Source of the DNA: Eubacteriales Family XIII. Incertae Sedis bacterium
GTDB lineage: Bacteria; Bacillota; Clostridia; Peptostreptococcales; Anaerovoracaceae
Assembly (NCBI GenBank): GCA_031283865.1
Contig: JAITAX010000173.1
Coordinates: 1-13,111, forward strand
Length of the DNA: 13,111 nt
Direction: 5' to 3'
Shown: positions 1-8,074 of the stretch, piece after piece
Layout of the letters: each line of letters starts with the position of its first letter
Position numbering within the stretch: the first letter of the stretch is position 1
Translations under genes and position numbers: made by a program
The notes under the pieces: generated by a model
What the model was told of the DNA's origin: nothing
What the model saw: only the letters and a program-made list of their open reading frames with translations
Databases searched by the model: none

Positions 1-1827
<1,827 letters not shown>

Positions 1828-1846
1828 GAGAGGAATCGAGAGGGAT

Positions 1847-2296
1847 ATGAGAGCGGTGGTGCAGAGGGTAAAGGAGGCGCGCGTAACGGTCGGCGAAACG
1901 CTTGCGGGCGCCATCGGAACGGGACTGCTCGCCTTTCTCGGCGCGGAGGACGGCGATGAGGCGCGTGATGCCGCATATATCGCAGACAAGATCGCGGGCC
2001 TGCGCGTATTTGCGGACGCGGACGGGAAGATGAACCTCTCCGTGGCGGAGGCGGGCGGCGCGGTACTCGCCGTTTCGCAGTTCACGCTGCTCGGCGATGC
2101 GCGAAAAGGCAGGCGGCCGAACTTCACGGCGGCGGCGCGGCCCGAGCTTGCGGAACCGCTCTGCCGGGCCTGCACGGACAGGCTGCGCGCCTTGGGCCTG
2201 CGCGTAGAAGAGGGCGTTTTCCGCGCGGAAATGCTCGTGGATATCCGCAATGACGGCCCCGTGACCCTGCTTTTGGACAGCAGGAAGCGCTTTTGA
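1847..2296 (+). CDS. dtd: D-aminoacyl-tRNA deacylase Dtd
   Basis: Hydrolyses D-amino acids (classically D-Tyr) and mischarged Gly from tRNA, a chiral proofreading step in the cytoplasm. The 149-residue length is normal for the family. It starts with the typical MRAVVQRVKEARV and has both active-site signatures: SQFTL at residues 77-81 and the Gly-cisPro motif in NDGPVT at 135-140. The KGRRPNF segment (87-93) is the usual substrate-loop region. Purine-rich Shine-Dalgarno-like stretches lie at 1827-1833 and 1838-1844; the nearer sits only a few bases before the ATG. It lies 19 nt after rel and 37 nt before the metallo-hydrolase, so it is very likely co-transcribed. No alternative identity is likely. 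Confidence 0.97.
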   Translation: MRAVVQRVKEARVTVGETLAGAIGTGLLAFLGAEDGDEARDAAYIADKIAGLRVFADADGKMNLSVAEAGGAVLAVSQFTLLGDARKGRRPNFTAAARPELAEPLCRACTDRLRALGLRVEEGVFRAEMLVDIRNDGPVTLLLDSRKRF

Positions 2297-2333
2297 CCGC
2301 GTAAAGACAAAAAAGGAGAGAGATAACCTACGA

Positions 2334-2951
2334 ATGAATATCAGAATGTTTGCGGGGATTTTTTCCGGCGCCAACAGCTATCTCGTGGATGACGGTGCAA
2401 AGAGCGCTTTCATCGTGGACGCGGGCGAATACAGCGCGCCGCTGGCGCTCGCCGTCAAGAATGAGGGCCTGCGCGTCCTGTGGCTTATACTGACCCACGG
2501 ACACGGCGATCACATCGGCGGCGCGGAACGCTATCTGCGCGAATTTGAGGGCTGCAAGCTCGTGGCGGGGGAGGACGAGCAGTCCATGCTCGCGGACCCG
2601 AGCAAGAACTATTCGAGCGCGATTACGGGACGCGCGATCTCGCTCGCACCGCAGGTTCTCGTGAAAGACGGAGACGAGCTTGCGGCGGGCAAGCTGACGC
2701 TCAAAATTCTGGCGACGCCGGGGCATTCCCCGGGCGGCATTTGCGTGTTGGCGGAGGACGCGCTCTTCAGCGGCGACACGCTGTTCGCAGGCTCAATCGG
2801 TCGCACGGACCTGTTCGGCGGCTCGATGGAGAGCCTGCTCTCTTCGGTGGAAAGCAAGCTTTTCACGCTGCCTGATGAAACGCGCGTGTATCCCGGACAT
2901 ATGGGCGACAGCATGATCGGCTTCGAAAAGCGGAACAACCCGTTTTTTTGA
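2334..2951 (+). CDS. Small metallo-beta-lactamase-fold hydrolase (glyoxalase II-like, YcbL/YqgX type)
   Basis: A 205-residue cytoplasmic metallo-hydrolase with no signal peptide. The metal-binding set is complete: THGHGDH (H55, H57, D59, H60), H131 in TPGHSPGG, D148 in SGDTLF and H189 in YPGHMGD. The segment FAGSIGRTDL (151-160) and the tail EKRNNPFF are typical of the short glyoxalase II-like subfamily, which lacks the long C-terminal glutathione-binding domain of true GloB. The natural substrate of this subfamily is not settled; annotating it as hydroxyacylglutathione hydrolase would be a guess. It sits between dtd and hemZ, where clostridial genomes often carry it. The Shine-Dalgarno AAGGAG (2313-2318) is 15 nt from the ATG, unusually far, but no nearer in-frame start exists. 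Its stop codon lies in a T7 run described separately. Confidence 0.92.
   Translation: MNIRMFAGIFSGANSYLVDDGAKSAFIVDAGEYSAPLALAVKNEGLRVLWLILTHGHGDHIGGAERYLREFEGCKLVAGEDEQSMLADPSKNYSSAITGRAISLAPQVLVKDGDELAAGKLTLKILATPGHSPGGICVLAEDALFSGDTLFAGSIGRTDLFGGSMESLLSSVESKLFTLPDETRVYPGHMGDSMIGFEKRNNPFF
2943..2951 (+). other. T7 run, stop codon and overlapping TTG at the metallo-hydrolase/hemZ junction
   Basis: The last two Phe codons of the metallo-hydrolase and its TGA form seven consecutive T followed by GA. A TTG at 2948-2950 overlaps the TGA (2949-2951) by two bases and is in the hemZ frame, with no stop between it and the hemZ ATG at 2963. The site could be a coupled TTG start for hemZ, a slippage point, or chance. 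Confidence 0.5.
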
Positions 2952-2962
2952 AATCGAGCGCG

Positions 2963-4348
2963 ATGAGCGGATTTGTTTTCGTCGGCGTACAGGAAAATGA
3001 GTACGTCGAACTGATTAAGATGTTTCTGCGGCCCTCGGAATTTTCGACGGAGCCTGCGGCGGCGGAAATCGCGGAAGCCGCGGAAGCCGGGGAGGCCGCG
3101 CGGCGGATCGAACTCCCCGCCGCTTTGACGGAGGCGGGGGACAAGAACGCCGTCAAGCGCTTTCTGTACGACAGGCTGTTCGCGCTGACGGGGAAGCGGC
3201 TCCCTTGGGGCATCCTGACGGGGGTACGGCCCGTCAAGCTCTTCGGCGAGCTTGCGGCGGCTGCGGACGCGGCGCGCGCGCGGCGGCGCTTCAGGGGCGA
3301 ATATTATGTGAGCGGCGCCAAGACGGACTTGACGGCCCGCATATACGCCTTGCAGCGGGCGCGGACGGCGCCGCCCGAACAGGGTGCCGTCGGAATATAC
3401 ATCGGCATACCGTTTTGCCCGACGCGTTGCAGGTACTGCTCCTTTACCTCCAATCAAGTCCCTTATGCGCGCGTCGGCGGATATCTTGCGGCGCTGCGCC
3501 GCGAGATGGACTTCGTCGCCGAGGGCATGGCGCGCAAGGACCTGTACGCCGAGAGCATCTACATCGGCGGCGGCACGCCCACCGCCCTCAGCGAGACGGA
3601 TTTTGATGAACTGCTCGGCTTCGTGCGGCGCCGCTTTGCCGGCGCGGGATTACGAGAGTTCACGGTCGAGGCGGGCCGGCCCGACACGATCACGGCTGAG
3701 AAGCTGCGCGCCATGCGGCGGCACGGCGCGGACCGCGTCAGCATCAACCCGCAGAGCATGAACGACGCGACGCTGCTGCGGATCGGCAGGGACCATACGG
3801 CAAAGGATGTGCGCGCGGCTTTCCGGCTCGCGCGGGACTGCGGCGCTCTGCGTGTCAACGCCGATCTGATCGCGGGCCTGCCGGGCGAGGAAACAGCGGA
3901 TTTCCGGCGCTCTCTGTCGGAGGTTTTGGACCTTGCGCCTGCGAACATCACGATACACGCCCTCGCGGTGAAGCGGGCGGCGCGGCTCAAGGAAGAGGAT
4001 GCCGAATACAGCTATGCGCACGCCGAAACGGCTGCGGAGATGCTGGAAAAGGCCGCCGAAGAGCTGGAAAAGGCCGCCTACGCGCCCTATTACCTCTACC
4101 GCCAGAAGCAGACGGCCGGCAATCTCGAAAACACGGGCTACGCGCGGGACGGGGAACTGTGTTTGTACAACGTGCGCATCATGGAGGAGCGGCAGACTGT
4201 GATCGCGCTCGGCGCGGGCGCTTCGAGCAAGCTCTTCGTCCCCGAGGAAAACAGGCTGACGCGCGCGTTCAACGTATCGGACTATGAGATCTATACGCAG
4301 AGGCTTGCGGAAATGCTGGCGCGAAAGCAGCGCTTGCTGTTCGAATAA
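2963..4348 (+). CDS. hemZ: HemZ-family radical SAM protein (oxygen-independent coproporphyrinogen III oxidase-like)
   Basis: A radical SAM enzyme of the HemN/HemZ group. HemZ is annotated as a coproporphyrinogen III dehydrogenase of anaerobic haem synthesis, but the true substrate of clostridial HemZ is uncertain and no other haem gene is visible here. From ATG 2963 it has 461 residues. An Ala/Glu-rich N-terminal region is followed by the HemZ signature PWGILTGVRPVKL (about 81-93), the 4Fe-4S motif CPTRCRYC (C152, C156, C159), the SAM-binding GGGTPT (about 203-208), VEAGRPDTI, and a C-terminal part with YLYRQKQTAGNLENTGYA and IALGAGASSKLF, all usual for the family. The start is uncertain: TTG 2948 overlaps the upstream stop, while ATG 2963 begins where homologues begin; neither has a good Shine-Dalgarno. 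hisS follows after 17 nt. Two in-frame tandem repeats are listed separately. Confidence 0.92.
   Translation: MSGFVFVGVQENEYVELIKMFLRPSEFSTEPAAAEIAEAAEAGEAARRIELPAALTEAGDKNAVKRFLYDRLFALTGKRLPWGILTGVRPVKLFGELAAAADAARARRRFRGEYYVSGAKTDLTARIYALQRARTAPPEQGAVGIYIGIPFCPTRCRYCSFTSNQVPYARVGGYLAALRREMDFVAEGMARKDLYAESIYIGGGTPTALSETDFDELLGFVRRRFAGAGLREFTVEAGRPDTITAEKLRAMRRHGADRVSINPQSMNDATLLRIGRDHTAKDVRAAFRLARDCGALRVNADLIAGLPGEETADFRRSLSEVLDLAPANITIHALAVKRAARLKEEDAEYSYAHAETAAEMLEKAAEELEKAAYAPYYLYRQKQTAGNLENTGYARDGELCLYNVRIMEERQTVIALGAGASSKLFVPEENRLTRAFNVSDYEIYTQRLAEMLARKQRLLFE
3062..3097 (+). repeat. Four 9-nt tandem units inside hemZ
   Basis: Four codon-aligned units: GCGGAAATC, GCGGAAGCC, GCGGAAGCC and GGGGAGGCC. 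They encode AEI-AEA-AEA-GEA in the poorly conserved N-terminal part of HemZ. The unit is a multiple of three, so copy-number change would keep the frame and lengthen or shorten an Ala/Glu helix. Confidence 0.8.
4037..4078 (+). repeat. 21-nt tandem duplication inside hemZ
   Basis: Two adjacent 21-nt units (4037-4057 and 4058-4078) are identical at 18 of 21 bases and encode EMLEKAA and EELEKAA. The duplication is in frame, in a helical region just before the conserved YLYRQKQ motif. Confidence 0.8.
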
Positions 4349-4365
4349 AAACCACAGGAGAGACT

Positions 4366-5625
4366 ATGTTGACACAGGCCCCCAAGGGGACAAAGGACAG
4401 ACTGCCCGATGAAATTTACAAATGGAGTTTTGTGGAATCCGCCTTTCGCGCACTCTGCGCACGCCGCGGTTTTTCTGAAATCAGGACCCCCGTGTTCGAG
4501 TATACGGAACTCTTTTCGCGGGGCGTGGGCACGTCTACGGATATCGTGGAGAAGCAGATGTACAGCTTCGACGATTACGACGGGCGCAGTCTGACGCTGC
4601 GGCCGGAGGGCACGGCCTCCGTCGCGCGCGCGTTTTTGGAGCACAAGCTCTATGCGCAGCCGCAACCGTCGAAATATGCCTACGAGATCGCCTGCTACCG
4701 CCATGAGCGGCCCCAGAAAGGCAGGCTGCGGGAGTTTCATCAGTTCGGCGCAGAGTATTTCGGCTCCGCCGACATGCTGGCCGACGCCGAGGTGATTGCG
4801 CTGGCCGCCGATTTTTTCACGGAACTCGGCGTCGTCGCGGAGATCGATCTCCGCATCAACAGCATCGGCTGCCCCGCCTGCAGGGGCGGGTACAGGGAGG
4901 CCCTGCGCGCCTTTCTCGCGCCGAAGCGCGAGGCGCTCTGCGACAGTTGCAAGAACCGTCTGGACAGGAACCCGATGCGCATACTCGACTGCAAATCCCC
5001 CGTATGCGGGGAACTCGTCAAGGGCGCGCCGCGTATGCTCGACTACCTTTGCGACGCGTGCGGTGAGGATTTCGAGGCGCTGGGGCGCAACCTCAACGCG
5101 CTCGGCGTCGCCTTTGCGGTGGACGCGGGCATCGTGCGCGGTCTCGACTATTACACAAAGACGGCTTTCGAGTTCGTGTCGTCTCGCATAGGCGCGCAGG
5201 GAACGGTCTGCGGCGGCGGACGCTACGATCACCTGATCGAGGAACTGGGCGGCCCGCCGATGCCGGGCGTGGGCTTCGGGCTCGGCATAGAACGTCTGCT
5301 CTCGGTCATGGAGACGGCCGGCGTCGCGATCCCGCCGCCGGCGGGCGCGGACGCTTACATCGCTTTCCTCGGCGACGCGGCCAAGGTCGCGGGACTCGGG
5401 TTGCTGCGGCGTCTGCGCGCGGCGGATCTGCGCGTCGAGATGGACGGCCCGGCGCAGAGCCTCAAGGGGCAGTTGAAGCGCGCTGATCGGTTGGGTGCGC
5501 GCTATACAATCGTGATCGGCGAGGAAGAGCTCAGGGAGGGCGCCTTTCTCATCAAGGACATGATTTCGGGTGAGCAGCGGCGCGTGGACGCGGACTGCGT
5601 TTTGGACGCGCTCGCCGCGCGATAG
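4366..5625 (+). CDS. hisS: Histidyl-tRNA synthetase HisRS
   Basis: A class II synthetase that charges tRNA-His in the cytoplasm. At 419 residues it is normal in length. It opens with APKGTKDRLP (5-14). Motif 1 runs around 36-45 (GFSEIRTPVF). Motif 2 is YEIACYRHERPQKGRLREF (106-124). The two histidine-specific motifs are RGLDYYTKTAFEF (258-270) and GGGRYDHLIEELGG (283-296). Motif 3 is GVGFGLGIERL (301-311), followed by an alpha/beta anticodon-binding domain (about 328-419). The insertion domain carries paired cysteines (C169/C172, C192/C195, C209/C214, C229/C232), suggesting a metal-stabilised knob. The start is well supported by AGGAGA at 4356-4361, 4 nt before the ATG. The 17-nt gap from hemZ leaves no room for a T-box leader, so it depends on upstream transcription. 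Confidence 0.97.
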   Translation: MLTQAPKGTKDRLPDEIYKWSFVESAFRALCARRGFSEIRTPVFEYTELFSRGVGTSTDIVEKQMYSFDDYDGRSLTLRPEGTASVARAFLEHKLYAQPQPSKYAYEIACYRHERPQKGRLREFHQFGAEYFGSADMLADAEVIALAADFFTELGVVAEIDLRINSIGCPACRGGYREALRAFLAPKREALCDSCKNRLDRNPMRILDCKSPVCGELVKGAPRMLDYLCDACGEDFEALGRNLNALGVAFAVDAGIVRGLDYYTKTAFEFVSSRIGAQGTVCGGGRYDHLIEELGGPPMPGVGFGLGIERLLSVMETAGVAIPPPAGADAYIAFLGDAAKVAGLGLLRRLRAADLRVEMDGPAQSLKGQLKRADRLGARYTIVIGEEELREGAFLIKDMISGEQRRVDADCVLDALAAR

Positions 5626-5708
5626 GGCTTTCGAGAAGCTGTCGCGCGGCGCTTCGAGTAAGGACGGATAAAACCCGTCGCCCCCGGAGCAAAGCTTGGA
5701 GGAAACAG
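5626..5708 (+). promoter_or_regulatory. hisS-aspS spacer with the aspS ribosome binding site
   Basis: This 83-bp spacer is the longest in the window. Its only clear signal is the strong Shine-Dalgarno GGAGGA at 5698-5703, 5 nt before the aspS ATG. A direct repeat TTCGAG and a weak 5-bp hairpin (5663-5667 with 5675-5679, no T tract) are present, but neither makes a credible terminator or T-box. No -35/-10 pair was recognised. Confidence 0.6.
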
Positions 5709-6188
5709 ATGAAAAATATTTACAAACGCACGCATATGTGCGGCGAGCTGACCGCAAAGAACACAGGTGAGGCCGTCGTTCTGAACGGATGGATACAGAA
5801 GCGCAGGAACCTGGGCGGCCTCATCTTCTGCGACCTGCGCGACAGGACGGGCCTCGTGCAGATCGTCTTCGACGCGGATGCGCCGCGCGCGCTCTTCGAG
5901 ACAGCCGACGGTCTGCGCAGTGAATACGTCGTCGGCGTGAAAGGCCGGGTCAGGGCGCGCAAGGCGAGCAACAGCGCGCTCGCGACGGGCGAGATCGAGG
6001 TGTCCGTCGGCGATATGATCCTCTATTCGGAGGCCGAAACACCGCCGATCTACGTAAAAGACGATGACAACGCGGACGAAACCCTGCGCCTCAAGTATCG
6101 CTGCCTCGACCTCAGAAAGCACAAGATGCAGCGCAATCTGCGCTTTCGCCATGCGGTGGCGAAGCTGACGCGGGATTATTTCGACTAA
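5709..6188 (+). CDS. aspS: AspRS N-terminal fragment (anticodon-binding domain)
   Basis: The 159-residue product if the TAA at 6186-6188 is obeyed. It holds the OB-fold anticodon-binding domain (GWIQKRRNLGGLIFCDLRD at 27-45), the hinge and the first helix of the catalytic domain, ending at RDYFD just before motif 1. It has no catalytic residues and cannot aminoacylate alone. A strong Shine-Dalgarno (5698-5703) supports the start. Confidence 0.6.
   Translation: MKNIYKRTHMCGELTAKNTGEAVVLNGWIQKRRNLGGLIFCDLRDRTGLVQIVFDADAPRALFETADGLRSEYVVGVKGRVRARKASNSALATGEIEVSVGDMILYSEAETPPIYVKDDDNADETLRLKYRCLDLRKHKMQRNLRFRHAVAKLTRDYFD
6186..6188 (+). other. In-frame ochre stop (TAA) within aspS
   Basis: The codon falls between RDYFD and QGFTEIETP, where bacterial AspRS normally has an acidic or other polar residue. 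A single base would restore sense (for example GAA, CAA or AAA). The local sequence is TAA followed by CAG. Elsewhere in the window TAA ends rel, hemZ, yqeK and leuS, so it is a normal stop in this organism. Confidence 0.9.
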
Positions 6189-6215
6189 CAGGGCTTCACG
6201 GAGATCGAAACGCCG

Positions 6216-7472
6216 ATGCTGGTCAAGCCCACGCCGGAGGGCGCGCGCGACTATCTGGTGCCGAGCCGCGTCAACGCGGGCCTGTTTTACGCACTGCCGC
6301 AATCGCCGCAACTCTACAAGCAGCTCCTGATGGCGAGCGGCGCGGACCGCTACTGCCAGATCGTGAAATGCTTCCGCGACGAGGACTTGCGGGCGGACCG
6401 GCAGCCGGAGTTCACGCAGGTGGACCTCGAAATGTCTTTCGTCGACGAAGATGACGTGATCGCCGTGCAGGAGGGCTATCTGAAGCGCGTGTTTAAGGAG
6501 CTTTTGAACGAAGAGATCAAGACGCCTTTTCCGCGATACAGCTACAGGGAAGCACTTGAGCGTTTCGGCAGCGACAAGCCCGATACGCGCTTCGGCTTCG
6601 AGCTCGTCTGCGTGAACGACGCGGTGCGGGACTGCGGTTTCCGCGTGTTCGCGGACGCTGTCGCGTCCGGCGGCGACGTGCGCGGCATCTGCATAGAGGG
6701 CGGCGCGGAACGCCTGAGCCGCAAAGACGTGGACAAGCTGCAGGACGACATCAAAGCCTACGGCGCGAAAGGGCTTGCGTGGGCGCGCGTCGGCGCAGAC
6801 GGGATCGCTTCCTCTTTCGGCAAGTTCTTCGGCGAGGCCGAGCTGCTTGAGTTTACGAAATTGTTTTCCTGTAAATACGGCGATCTCATCCTCATCGTGG
6901 CGGGGAAGCGCGCGGTCGTTTTCGACAGTCTTGGCTTCCTGCGGCGCGAGATCGCGCGGCGCTTCGGCCTGCTCGACGACGCGCGGCGCGCGCTTTTATG
7001 GGTGGTCGATTTCCCGCTGCTCAGCTTTGACGAAGAGGCCGGGCGATTTTCGGCGATGCACCACCCCTTTACCGCGCCGAATCCGGAGGACGTCGCGCTG
7101 CTCGACACAGACCCCTCCGCCGTGCGGGCCAGGGCCTACGACATCGTGCTGAACGGCGTGGAACTCGGCGGCGGCAGCATCAGAATACACGACAGGGCCT
7201 TGCAGATGAAGATGTTCGATATTCTGGGGCTTTCGCGCGAGGACGCGGAGAGCAAGTTTGGCTTCCTGCTCGAAGCCTTTCGCTACGGCGTTCCGCCGCA
7301 CGGCGGTCTCGCCTACGGACTCGACCGGCTGGTTATGCTGCTGCTCGGCGAGCAGAGCATACGCGAGGTCATGGCCTTTCCTAAGAACCAAGCGGCCGTC
7401 TGCCCCGTGAGCGGCGCGCCCGGCGAGGTTTCGCGCGAGCAGCTCAGGGAACTCGCGCTGCTCGCGGAATGA
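6216..7472 (+). CDS. aspS: AspRS C-terminal fragment (catalytic and GAD domains)
   Basis: The 418-residue product if translation restarts at the first downstream in-frame ATG, 27 nt past the TAA. A possible Shine-Dalgarno GGAG (6200-6203) is 12 nt upstream, which is long. It keeps PEGARDYLVPSR, motif 2, the GAD domain and motif 3, but loses the motif 1 stretch up to the conserved Pro of ETP (residue 169 of the full frame), which contributes to the class II dimer interface. As a separate active enzyme it is doubtful; it is more likely the rest of a single AspRS. Confidence 0.55.
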   Translation: MLVKPTPEGARDYLVPSRVNAGLFYALPQSPQLYKQLLMASGADRYCQIVKCFRDEDLRADRQPEFTQVDLEMSFVDEDDVIAVQEGYLKRVFKELLNEEIKTPFPRYSYREALERFGSDKPDTRFGFELVCVNDAVRDCGFRVFADAVASGGDVRGICIEGGAERLSRKDVDKLQDDIKAYGAKGLAWARVGADGIASSFGKFFGEAELLEFTKLFSCKYGDLILIVAGKRAVVFDSLGFLRREIARRFGLLDDARRALLWVVDFPLLSFDEEAGRFSAMHHPFTAPNPEDVALLDTDPSAVRARAYDIVLNGVELGGGSIRIHDRALQMKMFDILGLSREDAESKFGFLLEAFRYGVPPHGGLAYGLDRLVMLLLGEQSIREVMAFPKNQAAVCPVSGAPGEVSREQLRELALLAE

Positions 7473-8074
7473 GGACCGGCGTATTCGGCGGCAGCTTTGA
7501 CCCCGTACACAACGCGCATCTCGCCGTTGCGAAGCTGGCGATAAAGGCCGCAGCGCTCGACAAGCTGCTGTTCATGCCCGTGTACGCCCAGCCTTTCAAG
7601 CTCGGCGCGGGCCTGAGCGCTCCCGAGCACCGCATGAACATGCTGCGGCTCGCGACGGACGGCGACGCGCGCTTCGAGGTCGCGGATACGGAGATTGCGC
7701 GCGGGGGCGTGTCCTATACGATCGATTCACTCAGGGCCATACGGGACGGCGGCGAGGACAGGGGAGATATCTTCTTCCTGCTCGGCGCGGACATGCTCCT
7801 GATGCTCGAAAAATGGTACAAGGCGGACGCGCTTTTGCGGGAATTTTCTTTTATTGCGGCGCGCCGCCCGGGCAGCGGGGACGAGGATGTAAGCCGCTGC
7901 GCCGCGCGTCTGCGCGAACTCTACGGCGCGCGCGTGATCCCTGTGGAGAACGCGCCGATGGACATATCCGCCTCGGAGATCCGCAGGCGCGTGCGCGCGG
8001 GGGAGAGCATAGAGGGGCTGCTTCCCGCTTCGGTGGGAGACTATATATATGAAAACGGACTTTACAAGCCGTGA
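7469..8074 (+). CDS. nadD: Nicotinate-nucleotide adenylyltransferase NadD
   Basis: Joins nicotinate mononucleotide and ATP to make deamido-NAD, an essential step of NAD synthesis in the cytoplasm. The 201 residues match the family. Recognisable parts are GGSFDPVHNAHL (7-18), LLGADML (104-110) with EKWY (114-117), the C-terminal nucleotidyltransferase motif ISASEIRRR (166-174) and YIYENGLY (192-199). Two motifs deviate: the nucleotide-binding HxGH reads HNAH (H14-N15-A16-H17), and the usual PPHK-like segment reads QPFK (41-44). The ATG overlaps the aspS TGA as ATGA, with no Shine-Dalgarno of its own in GCTGCTCGCGGA, so translation is probably coupled to aspS. It overlaps yqeK by 26 nt at its 3' end; nadD-yqeK is a widespread pair. 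Confidence 0.95.
   Translation: MRTGVFGGSFDPVHNAHLAVAKLAIKAAALDKLLFMPVYAQPFKLGAGLSAPEHRMNMLRLATDGDARFEVADTEIARGGVSYTIDSLRAIRDGGEDRGDIFFLLGADMLLMLEKWYKADALLREFSFIAARRPGSGDEDVSRCAARLRELYGARVIPVENAPMDISASEIRRRVRAGESIEGLLPASVGDYIYENGLYKP

Larger units (their letters stand above)
5709..7472 (+). pseudogene. aspS: Aspartyl-tRNA synthetase AspRS, whole reading frame interrupted by an in-frame TAA
   Basis: A class II synthetase that charges tRNA-Asp. Read through the TAA at codon 160, the frame spans 587 positions, the normal length of bacterial AspRS, with no other lesion. Order: OB-fold anticodon-binding domain (about 20-105), hinge (RLKYRCLDLRK, 127-137), motif 1 (QGFTEIETP, 161-169, directly after the stop), PEGARDYLVPSR (176-187), motif 2 (KCFRDEDLRADRQPEF, about 220-235), the bacterial GAD insertion domain, the GVELGGGSIRIHD segment, and motif 3 (GGLAYGLDRL, 532-541). 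Both halves look fully conserved, so this is not an old decaying gene. Either a base error, a very recent nonsense mutation, a split/reinitiated enzyme or readthrough would fit; I think a one-base sequence error or polymorphism is most likely. Pseudogene is used here only to mark the interruption. aspS overlaps nadD by ATGA. Confidence 0.85.

Noticed and set aside
2293..2327. Promoter before the metallo-hydrolase (TTGACC ... GATAAC)
   Set aside because: The spacing of 23 nt is too long for a housekeeping promoter and the -10 match is poor.
5663..5679. Hairpin between hisS and aspS as a terminator
   Set aside because: Only 5 bp of stem with a 7-nt loop and no following T tract.
4291..5757. 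A 488-codon open frame on the minus strand across hisS
   Set aside because: It is antisense to a fully conserved hisS, has low-complexity Arg/Ala/His-rich composition and no recognisable domain; long antisense frames are expected in GC-rich coding DNA.
6186..6188. TAA reassigned to an amino acid in this organism
   Set aside because: rel, hemZ, yqeK and leuS end in TAA at the expected protein ends, so TAA works as a stop.
6186..6194. Programmed stop readthrough in aspS
   Set aside because: Known bacterial readthrough is mostly at UGA; the TAA-CAG-GGC context matches no readthrough motif I can name and no stem-loop is evident just after it. Kept only as a minor possibility.
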